Counted from the stretch's first letter, positions 16,806-24,280 are shown. The stretch: 64,000 nucleotides of DNA from Cohnella sp. SGD-V74 (GCF_003001675.1 NZ_PVYW01000010.1:124001-188000); one strand, 5' to 3'. The notes: a model not told the origin generated them from the sequence alone. A program made the numbers and translations.

Positions 16806-17949
16806 AGGACTGGTCGCTGCGGCTTCTCTGATCCTGGCAGCGGGATGCTGGGACCGTGTGGAGATCGAAGACCGGGGATTCGTGGTCGGTTCCGCGATCG
16901 ACGAAGGGAAGGACGGCGCCTACGAGCTAACTTTCCAATACATCGTTCCGAGCGCGATGCAGGGCAAGTCGGCGGGCGGCGGTCATCCTTCTGCCCAATC
17001 CTTCCAGAACGTCTCCTCCACCGCGGCGACGCTGTTCAAGGCCGCTCGCAAAATGTCCAACGAGACGAGCCGCCCGCCTTATCTGGAGCACAACAAGATC
17101 ATTATCGTCTCCGAACGGCTGGCTCGGGCGGGGAAAATACAGGAAGTGCTCGATCTGTTCGTTCGCGATCCGGAGATGAGAAGGGCGGCCAAGCTGATGA
17201 TCTCTGTCGGCCAAGCGAAGAAGCTGCTGGAAATCAAGCCGCCTATCGAGACGCTTCCCGTGCAATATATCAACTCGACCTCGGAAAATCCGCAGAAGAG
17301 CGAGTCAATCGTGCCGGCGACGACGATGGGGCATGTTCATCGCTTTCTGCTCGAAGAGCACAGCTTTGCGATTCCTCGCATTACCCAGACGGACAGCAAG
17401 GTTTCTCTGAGCGGGGCGGCGGTGTTCGGCAGCGACAAGAAGATGAAAGGGTTTCTGGACGGGGAAGAAACGACGGGCAAAAATTACTTCAGCGGCACAA
17501 TCAAGGCGGGAGCCGTGGAAGTCGAGATTGAGGGCAAACCTTTGCTGTTCGAGGTCAAAAGGGCTTCGAGAACGCTGTACGCGAATGTCTCGGATCCGGA
17601 ATCCCCTGCGTTCACGGTCAACGTTCGCATCGAAGGCAACGTAGGAGAAACGTATTCGCATGTCGATCTGCTCGATCCGCAAGTCATTCGAATGATCGAG
17701 AACCGGGTCAGCGACAAGATTCGGGAGATCATGTACGTCGTACTGGAGAAGCTGCAGAAGGAGTACAAAGCCGACGCGATCGGCTTGAGCGATTACTTGA
17801 ACGAAAACCACTATCGCGTATGGAAGAAAATCGCGGCCGACTGGGATCGCGGCGACCATTTGTTCTCGAAATGCAAAGTCGACGTGAAGGTTCACACCCG
17901 ATTAAGAATTATCGGCGCCATTGAACGGGTTCAACCGGAGGGGGAATAG
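16789..17949 (+). CDS. gerKC: Spore germination lipoprotein, Ger(x)C family
   Basis: A 386-residue lipoprotein, C subunit of the germinant receptor, anchored to the outer face of the spore inner membrane. The signal peptide ends in LAAGCWDRVEIEDRGFV, with the lipid-modified cysteine at about residue 19 followed by the family-typical WDR(V/I)EIxDR. The C-terminal domain carries the usual VDVKVHTRLRIIG strand. Length is normal for GerKC. It follows gerKB with a 17-nt overlap. Confidence 0.9.
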   Translation: MSKLLRGLVAAASLILAAGCWDRVEIEDRGFVVGSAIDEGKDGAYELTFQYIVPSAMQGKSAGGGHPSAQSFQNVSSTAATLFKAARKMSNETSRPPYLEHNKIIIVSERLARAGKIQEVLDLFVRDPEMRRAAKLMISVGQAKKLLEIKPPIETLPVQYINSTSENPQKSESIVPATTMGHVHRFLLEEHSFAIPRITQTDSKVSLSGAAVFGSDKKMKGFLDGEETTGKNYFSGTIKAGAVEVEIEGKPLLFEVKRASRTLYANVSDPESPAFTVNVRIEGNVGETYSHVDLLDPQVIRMIENRVSDKIREIMYVVLEKLQKEYKADAIGLSDYLNENHYRVWKKIAADWDRGDHLFSKCKVDVKVHTRLRIIGAIERVQPEGE

Positions 17950-17952
17950 GCT

Positions 17953-18159
17953 TTGGATGCGCTGCTTAAGGAGTTGGGAGATCGGATGCCGACGGCTACC
18001 GTGCTCATCAATGCGGCATTGGCGGCAGCCGTGCCGTGGATCGTGTACAGGATTAATCAAGCGTTCCATCGGTACGGCGATCCTCCTTGGAAGCGCGATG
18101 AGGAAGAGTGCAGCAACGCAGGGGTCGCCCATGGAAGCGGGAAGGAAGAAGATCGGTGA
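17953..18159 (+). CDS. Small membrane protein, fourth gene of the germination operon
   Basis: A 68-residue protein with one hydrophobic helix (about 15-34, TVLINAALAAAVPWIVYRIN), a positively charged flank and a polar tail. The TTG start at 17953 is 3 nt after the gerKC stop and has GGAGGGGG 8 nt upstream, so it is probably translated with the operon. Some germinant receptor operons carry a small D subunit, usually with two membrane helices; this protein has one, so equivalence is a guess. The alternative is a chance frame. Confidence 0.55.
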   Translation: MDALLKELGDRMPTATVLINAALAAAVPWIVYRINQAFHRYGDPPWKRDEEECSNAGVAHGSGKEEDR

Positions 18160-18174
18160 AATCCGGATATTTGC

Positions 18175-18203
18175 TGGACGGAGGAAGGCGCGGAGGGTAC
18201 AAT
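18175..18203 (+). promoter_or_regulatory. Promoter of the 166-residue orphan gene
   Basis: TGGACG (18175-18180), 17-nt spacer, TACAAT (18198-18203). It lies about 70 nt upstream of the next start codon and directly before a cre-like site. Confidence 0.5.
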
Positions 18204-18206
18204 TAA

Positions 18207-18220
18207 TGTAAGCGCAATCA
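18207..18220. promoter_or_regulatory. cre-like site over the transcription start of the orphan gene
   Basis: TGTAAGCGCAATCA fits the relaxed cre pattern WTGNAANCGNWNNCW when the preceding A is included. Its position just after a TACAAT -10 would suit repression by CcpA. Confidence 0.45.
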
Positions 18221-18272
18221 TTCAATCGGCTTAAGCAGCGATTCCTTAACGATTCCTATGGAGGCGATCGAA

Positions 18273-18773
18273 ATGGGCACTCGTTTGTTGACCGAGCAAT
18301 GGATTAGAAGAGAGTATCCGCAGTTGAAGTACGTCAGGGCGCATACGACAGGAAGGAACGCGGCGACGCTGTACGTGTGGAACGAAAGCCTGGAGCTGCC
18401 GGAGGCCGACGCCGCTGCGCTGAAGAAGTTCGCGGCAGGCTGCTTGAGTTCTTCGATCTGTTACCGGGTGAAGGCGTATTCGATGCTTCAGGAGGATCGA
18501 GTCCCCAAGGATTACGAGCTGCCGGAGCCCGTCGCTCAGGCGGCGATTGACCGGGAGCTGGAGCCGGGAGGCGTGCTGGCGGTCATGAACGGCATACTGG
18601 AACCGGGAGTGGTGACGTTTAACCGCTATGATTACATTTCCGGCACGCTGCACTTTCAATTGCTGACGGACCAGACCGTCACGGACATCGAGCGGGAACT
18701 GGCGCACCGCTACTTGAGCGAGATGATCCCTCTCGGCACGCGCTGCGAGCTGGAATACCGCTTGGCTAACTAG
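18273..18773 (+). CDS. Conserved-looking protein of unknown function
   Basis: A 166-residue soluble protein, no signal peptide or membrane segment, mixed alpha/beta composition and acidic. I do not recognise a family. It opens MGTRLLTEQWIRREYPQL, contains two cysteines near residue 53-61, and ends with a segment rich in alternating hydrophobic residues. The ATG at 18273 has GGAGG 8 nt upstream; the upstream ATG at 18258 has no such site. It has its own promoter and cre-like site, and is followed by the 50-bp tandem array. Codon use resembles its neighbours, so it is probably a real gene. Confidence 0.65.
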   Translation: MGTRLLTEQWIRREYPQLKYVRAHTTGRNAATLYVWNESLELPEADAAALKKFAAGCLSSSICYRVKAYSMLQEDRVPKDYELPEPVAQAAIDRELEPGGVLAVMNGILEPGVVTFNRYDYISGTLHFQLLTDQTVTDIERELAHRYLSEMIPLGTRCELEYRLAN

Positions 18774-18827
18774 TAGAGCATTCCAGAAGTAAAATGCGAT
18801 TGCGCTTGAAGCCGATGCAAACTTACA

Positions 18828-19250
18828 CTCCAACCCGACTCAGCACGGTTGCAACTACTCTGACGTCCCATTCGATGCTCCAACCCGACTCAGCGCGGTT
18901 GCAGCTACTCTGACGCCCCATTCGATGCTCCAACCCGACTCAGCGCGGTTGCAGCTACTCTGATGTCCCATTCGATGCTCCAACCCGACTCAGCACGGTT
19001 GCAGTGACTCTACCGGCCCTTTCGCCGCTCCAACCCGACTCAGCGCGGTTGCAGCTACTCTGATGTCCCATTCGATGCTCCAACCCGACTCAGCACGGTT
19101 GCAGCTACACTGACGTCCCTTTCGCCGCTCCAACCCGACTCAGCACGGTTGCAGCTACGCTGACGTCCCATTCGATGCTCCAACCCGACTCAGCACGGTT
19201 GCAGCTACGCTGACGTCCCATTCGATGCTCTAACCCGACTCAGCAAGACT
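18828..19250. repeat. Tandem array of eight and a half 50-bp repeats
   Basis: Units begin at 18828 and recur exactly every 50 bp (18878, 18928 and so on to 19178), with a shortened ninth unit at 19228-19250. Each starts CTCCAACCCGACTCAGC, followed by (A/G)CGGTTGCAG. The remaining 22 bp take two main forms, ending CCCATTCGATG or CCCTTTCGCCG. Differences between units are point changes only. The last unit diverges into ACTCAGCAAGACTGAGT, a small hairpin. There is no open frame and no cas gene. Confidence 0.95.
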
Positions 19251-19267
19251 GAGTCAGCCTAGATTCT

Positions 19268-19393
19268 TTAATATCTTGGTTTTGCTGCTACCTGGACGTC
19301 GGCGAACACGTCGCTCTTGAACATCTCCAGAAACCAGACGCTCGTGTCGGTCGTGCCCGCCCGAGATAACGAGAGGATTCGGGAGATCTCTCC
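19268..19393 (-). pseudogene. Probable 3' remnant of a lost gene
   Basis: Directly after the TAG stop of the AraC gene, the same minus-strand frame stays open for 41 codons. It would encode ...RAGTTDTSVWFLEMFK... and SDVFADVQV before a TAA at 19268. The middle 25 codons end almost entirely in G or C, as in true genes of this genome, but no start codon or Shine-Dalgarno precedes them. It may be the C-terminal scrap of a deleted gene; I cannot name the family. Confidence 0.35.
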
Positions 19394-20269
19394 CTAAGAG
19401 AAGCGTTGGCGGTATTCCCGAGGGGAGAGGCCTTCCGTTTTCAGAAAGCAGGAACTAAAGTAAGGCGCTTGGTTAAAGCCGACCTCTTCGGCGATGCGCG
19501 CGATCGGATAGTCGGTCTGCATGAGCAGCAGCTTGCTCTGCTCGATCCGGTAGCGCAGCAGGTAAGCCATCGGAGACAGGCCATATTCCTTCTGCATGCA
19601 GCGCGCGACGTAGACCGGATGGAAGTTCAGCGCCTCTCCCAGCGACTTGGCCGTAATCGCTTCGCGATAGCGGCTGCGGAGAAAGGCGGCGGCTTGTTCG
19701 GCGCAGGCGACGGCGGGAGATGTGAGCTGGGACTCGATGCTTGCGGACAGCTGCCGCAGCGCTTCCTGGAACAGCACCTGTTGCTTGAACCGCGAAGCGT
19801 TCAAGTGAGCTTCGGGGCCAAGGGCGATGATCTGGTCCATCAGCTCTCCGAATCTGCCGGGATGGGCAAGCTTGGCGAATTGGGGCAGTGCGAGCTGGAA
19901 CGCGCCGGCGTCGAATTTGCGGGATTCGTCCCGGTCGTCGTAAGGTTCGGGAGCTCTTCCGGGAGGCGCGGTATCCGTAGCCCTCCAGCTCCCCATCGTC
20001 CGAAAATGCAGCCAGTAGTAGTCGGTCGTTGCCCGGCAGCCCTCCGTGGCGAAATGATAAGCGTCCGGCCGAAGGATGAGCGCGTTCCCTTCCGCGACCT
20101 CGTAATGCCGGTCTTCTTCTCCGATATAGAGACAACCTTTCATGACCGCCAACATATCGAACAAACCGATATGCCGCCTGCTCATATGCTTCTCCCCGAC
20201 GGCGAACTCCGTGCGTCCGCTCGCGATGTAATGCGGCAGCGGGGGCAGGGTAAACTCCAGAAGCTCCAT
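19394..20269 (-). CDS. AraC family transcriptional regulator (soluble)
   Basis: A 291-residue regulator with an N-terminal cupin-like ligand-binding domain (about 1-150, including EGNALILRPDAYHFA) and a C-terminal AraC DNA-binding domain (about 190-290). Both helix-turn-helix units are visible: LGEALNFHPVYVARCMQKEY and IARIAEEVGFNQAPYFSSCF. ATG at 20269 has AAGGAGG 6 nt upstream. It is divergent from the MATE exporter gene, which it may control; no catabolic gene is adjacent, so its ligand is unknown. Confidence 0.85.
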   Translation of the reverse strand: MELLEFTLPPLPHYIASGRTEFAVGEKHMSRRHIGLFDMLAVMKGCLYIGEEDRHYEVAEGNALILRPDAYHFATEGCRATTDYYWLHFRTMGSWRATDTAPPGRAPEPYDDRDESRKFDAGAFQLALPQFAKLAHPGRFGELMDQIIALGPEAHLNASRFKQQVLFQEALRQLSASIESQLTSPAVACAEQAAAFLRSRYREAITAKSLGEALNFHPVYVARCMQKEYGLSPMAYLLRYRIEQSKLLLMQTDYPIARIAEEVGFNQAPYFSSCFLKTEGLSPREYRQRFS

Positions 20270-20423
20270 GCTTGGCCTCCTTCCCAATGAGGTTTGTAAA
20301 GTGAAAGAAAGAGTTTCAAAACTGAATCACGATTGCGATTAATGCCACTATAATTTGTTTTGCGCACAAAGTCTAATCTGTGCGGAACAAACGGAGCTTA
20401 CGCGCTTGGCAGGAGTTGTAAAC

Positions 20424-21812
20424 GTGAAAAAGAATAGAAATCCATACGGACTGTGGATGCTGGCATGGCCCATCTTTATTGAAGTGTTGCTGCAGACGCT
20501 GCTTGGAACCGTCGATACGGTGATGGTCAGCCGGATTTCGGACGACGCGGTGGCGGTGGTCGGCTTATCGGGGCAATTGTTCGCGGCGCTTACGACGCTG
20601 TTCATGACGATCTCGGGCGGCGCGGGCATTCTGATCGCTCAGAAGCTTGGGGCCAAGCGAGGAGAGGACGCAAGGACGATTGCCATCATGAGCTTGACCG
20701 TCAGCGGCGTCATCGGCCTGGCGATCAGCGTGCTGTTATACGCGCAAGCGGAAAATTTGGCGGGCATGCTGGGCATCTCGGACGAGTTGCTCCCGCTATG
20801 GAACGTCTACGTCTCCTATTTCGGCGGCGGGATGGTGCTGACTGCTCTTATCGCTGCGCTGAGCACGGCGATTCGCAATACGGGCAACACGAGGACGCCG
20901 ATGTACATCGGGATCGCGATGAACGTCGTTCATATCGTTCTGAACTACGTGCTTATCTTCGGGATGTTCGGATTTCCCGAGTGGGGACTGTTCGGCGTAA
21001 CGGTGTCGGGCAACGTCAGCCGGCTGATCGCGGTGCTTCTGTTGTTCTATGTTTTCGTCTATTCGTTCGATCGGAAGATCGGGTTCAAGGATTTGCTCGT
21101 ATTTAAGCCGAAGCTGTTCAAAGAGGTGCTTCATATCGGCTGGCCGCTCGGCGTGAACATGTCCGGATGGGTGTTCTCGCAGCTGGCGATCTACGCGTTT
21201 ATCGCCATGCTGGGCGCGGCCGAGCTGGCGACGAAAACGTATATGAACACGCTGGAGTCTTTCTGCTTCATGCTCGGCTATGCGATCTCGCTGGCCGTTC
21301 AAATTCAAGTCGCTCATCTGTTCGGAGCGGGGAAGACGCGGGAGGCCTACGTCGGCGCTTACCGGGCGCTCGGCATTGGCCTGGGCCTGGCGATGCTGAA
21401 CGCTCTGCTGCTGTTGGCGACGGGACGGTACTTGCTCGGACTGTTCTCGCAGAACGAAGAGATATTGGCGCTTGGCACTTCCCTGCTGGCGCTGAACTTG
21501 CTGCTTCAGCCGGGTAAGGTGCTCAACATGTCTCTTAACAACGCGCTGAATGCGGTTGGCGATACCCGGTATACGATGATGACGGCCCTGTTCTCTTTGT
21601 CCCTCGTGGCAACGGCAGGCTCGTACTGGCTGGGCATTCATGCAGGCTGGGGGCTGGCCGGGATCTATTGCTGCATGATCGCCGACGAATGGGTGCGGGG
21701 CGTTCTCGTGCTGCGGCGGTGGAAGGGGCAGAAGTATTTGCGCAAGGCGGAGGAGGAGTCTCGGATATCGGACAGCCGAAGAATGGCCGCGGAGACGGGG
21801 TTGTCCGTATGA
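20424..21812 (+). CDS. MATE family multidrug/metabolite exporter
   Basis: A 462-residue transporter with twelve hydrophobic segments in two repeats, of the MATE (NorM/DinF-like) type, which exports organic cations or drugs with sodium or proton influx. Typical blocks: WPIFIEVLLQTLLGTVDTVM near the N-terminus and ALSTAIRNTGNTRTPMYIGI around residue 150. The GTG start at 20424 has AGGAG 8 nt upstream; a longer frame to 20355 lacks a Shine-Dalgarno and would add a non-hydrophobic N-terminus. It is divergent from an AraC regulator. Confidence 0.88.
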   Translation: MKKNRNPYGLWMLAWPIFIEVLLQTLLGTVDTVMVSRISDDAVAVVGLSGQLFAALTTLFMTISGGAGILIAQKLGAKRGEDARTIAIMSLTVSGVIGLAISVLLYAQAENLAGMLGISDELLPLWNVYVSYFGGGMVLTALIAALSTAIRNTGNTRTPMYIGIAMNVVHIVLNYVLIFGMFGFPEWGLFGVTVSGNVSRLIAVLLLFYVFVYSFDRKIGFKDLLVFKPKLFKEVLHIGWPLGVNMSGWVFSQLAIYAFIAMLGAAELATKTYMNTLESFCFMLGYAISLAVQIQVAHLFGAGKTREAYVGAYRALGIGLGLAMLNALLLLATGRYLLGLFSQNEEILALGTSLLALNLLLQPGKVLNMSLNNALNAVGDTRYTMMTALFSLSLVATAGSYWLGIHAGWGLAGIYCCMIADEWVRGVLVLRRWKGQKYLRKAEEESRISDSRRMAAETGLSV

Positions 21813-21839
21813 ATCCGCCGCGATTCGGGGGGCGGCGTC

Positions 21840-21883
21840 TTCATCCAATCTTCATGAAACCTTCATCGGACGTTCATGTTAAA
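21840..21883 (+). promoter_or_regulatory. Four 11-bp direct repeats (TTCATnnnnnn) upstream of dps
   Basis: TTCAT recurs at 21840, 21851, 21862 and 21873, an exact 11-bp period. Direct repeats with one-helical-turn spacing are the binding pattern of OmpR/PhoB-family response regulators. The array ends about 65 bp before the dps start. Confidence 0.55.
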
Positions 21884-21905
21884 AGTTCTTTCCCGTGCTA
21901 GAATT

Positions 21906-21932
21906 AATTTATATTTAGATTAAGTATAAATT
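21906..21932. promoter_or_regulatory. AT-rich inverted repeat / PerR-box-like operator of dps
   Basis: AATTTATA (21906-21913) and TATAAATT (21925-21932) form an 8-bp inverted repeat. Within it, TTAGATTAAGTATAA (21915-21929) matches the PerR box TTATAATNATTATAA at 11 of 14 defined positions. PerR control of Dps/MrgA is established in Bacillus subtilis; here it is inferred. Confidence 0.45.
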
Positions 21933-21950
21933 AAAACGGGAGGAATTCTC

Positions 21951-22406
21951 ATGAGCACAAATACGAACACAACGACTGTCGGCGCCGTACTGAATCAGCA
22001 GATCGCGAACTGGACTGTCCTTCATATGAAGCTTCACAACTATCATTGGTATGTCAAAGGGCCGCAATTTTTCACCCTGCATGCGAAATTCGAGGAACTG
22101 TACACCGAAGCGGCCGCCAATGTCGACGTACTGGCGGAGAGATTGCTGGCGACCGGCGGCAACCCGGTGGCGACGTTGGCCGACAGCTTGCGGCTGTCGA
22201 GCGTCCGCGAAGCGAGCGGGGACGAGACGGCCGAGAGGATGGCGACGAACGTGGCGGAGGATTTCGCCCAATTGGCCGGCGAGCTGAGACAAGGCATCAA
22301 AATCGCCGAGTCGTGCGACGATCAGGATACGGCGGACCTGCTGCTCGGCATGAAAACGAACTTGGAGAAACACGCCTGGATGCTGAACGCTTTCGCCGGG
22401 CGCTGA
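21951..22406 (+). CDS. dps: Dps family ferritin-like stress protein
   Basis: A 151-residue Dps/MrgA protein, which forms a dodecameric shell that oxidises and stores iron and protects DNA from peroxide. The ferroxidase signature is clear: LHNYHWYVKGPQFFTLHAKF (about 27-46, two histidines), followed by EELYTEAAANVDVLAERLL. Length matches the family. ATG at 21951 has GGGAGGA about 8 nt upstream. The AT-rich upstream region carries 11-bp direct repeats and a PerR-like box, consistent with stress control. Confidence 0.93.
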   Translation: MSTNTNTTTVGAVLNQQIANWTVLHMKLHNYHWYVKGPQFFTLHAKFEELYTEAAANVDVLAERLLATGGNPVATLADSLRLSSVREASGDETAERMATNVAEDFAQLAGELRQGIKIAESCDDQDTADLLLGMKTNLEKHAWMLNAFAGR

Positions 22407-22418
22407 CCCGGAGGCGAG

Positions 22419-22448
22419 TTGCGAAGTCTGGAGGGCCGAATGTACAAT
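22419..22448 (+). promoter_or_regulatory. Promoter of the Rrf2 regulator gene
   Basis: TTGCGA (22419-22424), 18-nt spacer, TACAAT (22443-22448), 23 nt before the Rrf2 start codon. It begins just after the dps stop, so the regulator has its own transcript. Confidence 0.55.
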
Positions 22449-22470
22449 AGACGGATAGGAGGTGAGTTCC

Positions 22471-22908
22471 ATGGGCGCTTCTATTCGTCCGATCGGTCCT
22501 CCGCGATTCGCGGTTGCCGTTCATATTTTGGTCGGACTGGCGCGCAGCGGCTGCAATCTGTCGAGCGCGACGATTGCGGATCAAGTCCATTCCCACGCCA
22601 CGTTTATGCGCAGAATTTTGGCGCGACTGTCCCATGCCGGACTCGTCGAAGCGCGGGAAGGCCGGGACGGCGGATACAGCTTGAAGCTGCCGCCGGAGCA
22701 GATTACGCTTGCGGACGTCTTCGCGGCGATCCGATGGGAAGGGACCGAGGAGGCTGGAGGCGACGGCTGCGGCAAGGAGGATGGCTCGCCGTGCGGCGAG
22801 GTCGACTGGAACGAACGGCTCGACTTGGCGTTGATCGAGATCATGGGCGCGATGGATCGTCAAATGCTGGACTATTTGCGCCGGCACACGATCGCGAGTC
22901 TGATCTGA
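22471..22908 (+). CDS. Rrf2 family transcriptional regulator
   Basis: A 145-residue winged-helix regulator of the Rrf2 family. N-terminal FAVAVHILVGLARSG and the recognition region IADQVHSHATFMRRILARLS are typical, as is AREGRDGGYSLKLPPEQITL. Fe-S Rrf2 proteins such as IscR use three cysteines in a loop; here that loop has two (GCGKEDGSPCGE, about 96-107), so cluster binding is uncertain and the protein may belong to the redox or YwnA-like branch. ATG at 22471 has GGAGG 8 nt upstream. The following doxX gene has a separate strong promoter and may be its target. Confidence 0.82.
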   Translation: MGASIRPIGPPRFAVAVHILVGLARSGCNLSSATIADQVHSHATFMRRILARLSHAGLVEAREGRDGGYSLKLPPEQITLADVFAAIRWEGTEEAGGDGCGKEDGSPCGEVDWNERLDLALIEIMGAMDRQMLDYLRRHTIASLI

Positions 22909-22915
22909 CAAAGGA

Positions 22916-22944
22916 TTGACATCGGCGGAATGCCGTTATAATAT
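22916..22944 (+). promoter_or_regulatory. Strong sigma-A promoter of doxX
   Basis: A perfect TTGACA (22916-22921) followed by TATAAT (22937-22942, spacer 15) or TAATAT (22939-22944, spacer 17). It starts 7 nt after the Rrf2 stop. Confidence 0.65.
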
Positions 22945-23043
22945 GTGCTTAGAATGGGTGCAGTTAACGATGCGGTTGGCTGCGCCTTATTTTGATCCTA
23001 ACTGTGCCTGTATCAGGCTCAGTATTATCGGGAGGATGTCAAG

Positions 23044-23415
23044 ATGGATATTGCGGCAATCGTACTGCAGTCTTTGTTGGCGCTCGCTTTTGTCGGAGCG
23101 GGCATTTCCAAGCTGGCGGGAGTCAAGGCGCATGTCGACAACTTTAACCACTGGGGGCTGCCGCAGTGGTTCAGAATCGTGACCGGACTGGTCGAGGTCG
23201 CGGGAGCTGCGGCGTTGGTCGTCGGCTTCTGGGAGCCGAGCTGGGCGGCTGCGGGAGCGCTGTGGTTGGCCGTCACGATGCTCGTGGCCATTCTCGTCCA
23301 CGTTCGGGTCAAGGATTCGCTGAAGCTTACGTTTCCTTCGATATTCCTGTTCGTGCTGCCGGCCGCGCTGTTGATCATCGAGTGGGATGCTTTGGCTGAT
23401 TTCCCGGGATTCTAA
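23044..23415 (+). CDS. DoxX family membrane protein
   Basis: A 123-residue four-helix membrane protein of the DoxX/DoxX-like type (LALAFVGAGISKLAGVKAHV at about 11-30, then three more hydrophobic helices). DoxX-like proteins are linked to redox or thiol stress in several bacteria, but the Firmicute members are poorly defined. ATG at 23044 follows GGGAGGATGTCAAG. A long 5' untranslated region of about 95 nt separates it from its promoter. Repeat copy B begins 16 bp after its stop. Confidence 0.78.
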   Translation: MDIAAIVLQSLLALAFVGAGISKLAGVKAHVDNFNHWGLPQWFRIVTGLVEVAGAAALVVGFWEPSWAAAGALWLAVTMLVAILVHVRVKDSLKLTFPSIFLFVLPAALLIIEWDALADFPGF

Positions 23416-23430
23416 GCGAGGGCAGGCTGT

Positions 23431-23639
23431 GGCTGTCTTGTAAGTAAGGGCGTACAAGATTATCGATGAAAAAAAGAAGGCCATCTATCTCCTGGAGACT
23501 GCCTCATACGGTCCTAAAATTACCTTGCAACGGGTTTACCATTTCAAATTTTAGGATCGTATAGCATCGGAAGGAGATAGATGCGCCTGGCACCATTCAT
23601 CGATAATCGTTTGGTACGCCCCTTGCTGATAAGACAGCC
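23431..23639. repeat. Palindromic MITE-like element, copy B
   Basis: A 209-bp inverted repeat. Left terminus GGCTGTCTTGTAAG and right terminus (minus strand) GGCTGTCTTATCAGCAAGG pair along with GATTATCGATGAA in both arms. Internal CTCCTGGAGACTGCCTCATA and the loop ACGGGTTTACC are shared with copies A and C. No coding potential. It lies between doxX and the marR-type gene, both on the plus strand, and could fold and end doxX transcription. Confidence 0.85.
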
Positions 23640-23673
23640 CGCCTTCCTGTTGGAGCAAGTCGAAAAATAGCCA

Positions 23674-23714
23674 TTGACATTCCTGCGCAATTGTAATATC
23701 TTAAATTTAAGATA
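23674..23714 (+). promoter_or_regulatory. Promoter and perfect 18-bp MhqR-like operator
   Basis: TTGACA (23674-23679), 17-nt spacer, TATCTT (23697-23702). The -10 is the left half of a perfect palindrome TATCTTAAATTTAAGATA (23697-23714). The outer TATCT...AGATA and size match the reported MhqR operator of Bacillus subtilis. The overlap with the -10 suggests autorepression of the MarR gene. Confidence 0.7.
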
Positions 23715-23763
23715 AACGAAATCGAGATAATACGATCAGTCAAAAGGAAGGCAGGTGCGAACG

Positions 23764-24210
23764 ATGACGGACAATGGGCGCGATTTTTCGCTTGATCTCT
23801 ATATCGCTCTAAGCCGGGCCAGCCAATGGGTGAATGCGCACGTCGATCAGGACATCAAGCGCTCGGGGCTGAACAGAACGGAATTCGGGGTGCTCGAGCT
23901 GCTGTATCATAAAGGCTCGCAGCCTCTGCAGCAAATCGGCGGCAAAGTGCTCATGAGCAGCGGCAACATTACGTATGTCGTGGATAAGCTGGAACAGAAA
24001 GGGCTCGTCCAGCGAAGAGCCTGCACGGAAGATCGGCGTCTCGTGTACGCGGATATTACGGATTCCGGCCGGCAACTGATCGAGGACGTGTTCCCGCGGC
24101 ACAGGGAAGTGATTCATCAAGCGTTGGGCGGCCTGGACGAAGACGAGAAGAAGACGGTTAGCGCGCTGCTCAAGAAGCTGGGGAAGGCGGCCGAAGATGG
24201 ATTCAAGTAG
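23764..24210 (+). CDS. MarR family regulator, MhqR-like
   Basis: A 148-residue MarR-family winged-helix repressor. The recognition region SSGNITYVVDKLEQKGLV and wing RRACTEDRRLVYADITDSG are clear. N-terminal helices LDLYIALSRASQWVNAHV and overall pattern resemble MhqR, the quinone-sensing repressor of the mhqNOP and mhqED operons. Context supports this: the next four genes encode a nitroreductase, a ring-cleaving dioxygenase-like protein, an esterase and a flavin reductase. ATG at 23764 preferred; GTG at 23755 is possible. A perfect palindrome overlaps its own promoter. Confidence 0.82.
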   Translation: MTDNGRDFSLDLYIALSRASQWVNAHVDQDIKRSGLNRTEFGVLELLYHKGSQPLQQIGGKVLMSSGNITYVVDKLEQKGLVQRRACTEDRRLVYADITDSGRQLIEDVFPRHREVIHQALGGLDEDEKKTVSALLKKLGKAAEDGFK

Positions 24211-24280
24211 GGCGCGTGCAACGTGAACTCTGCGAAACATCTGGAAGCGAACAGGCTGAGGCCTCCGTTTTCAGATCATA

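Noticed and set aside
18828..19250. A CRISPR array made of the 50-bp repeated units
   Set aside because: The supposed spacers are nearly identical from unit to unit, the 50-bp period is exact, and no cas gene is in the window. It is an ordinary tandem repeat.
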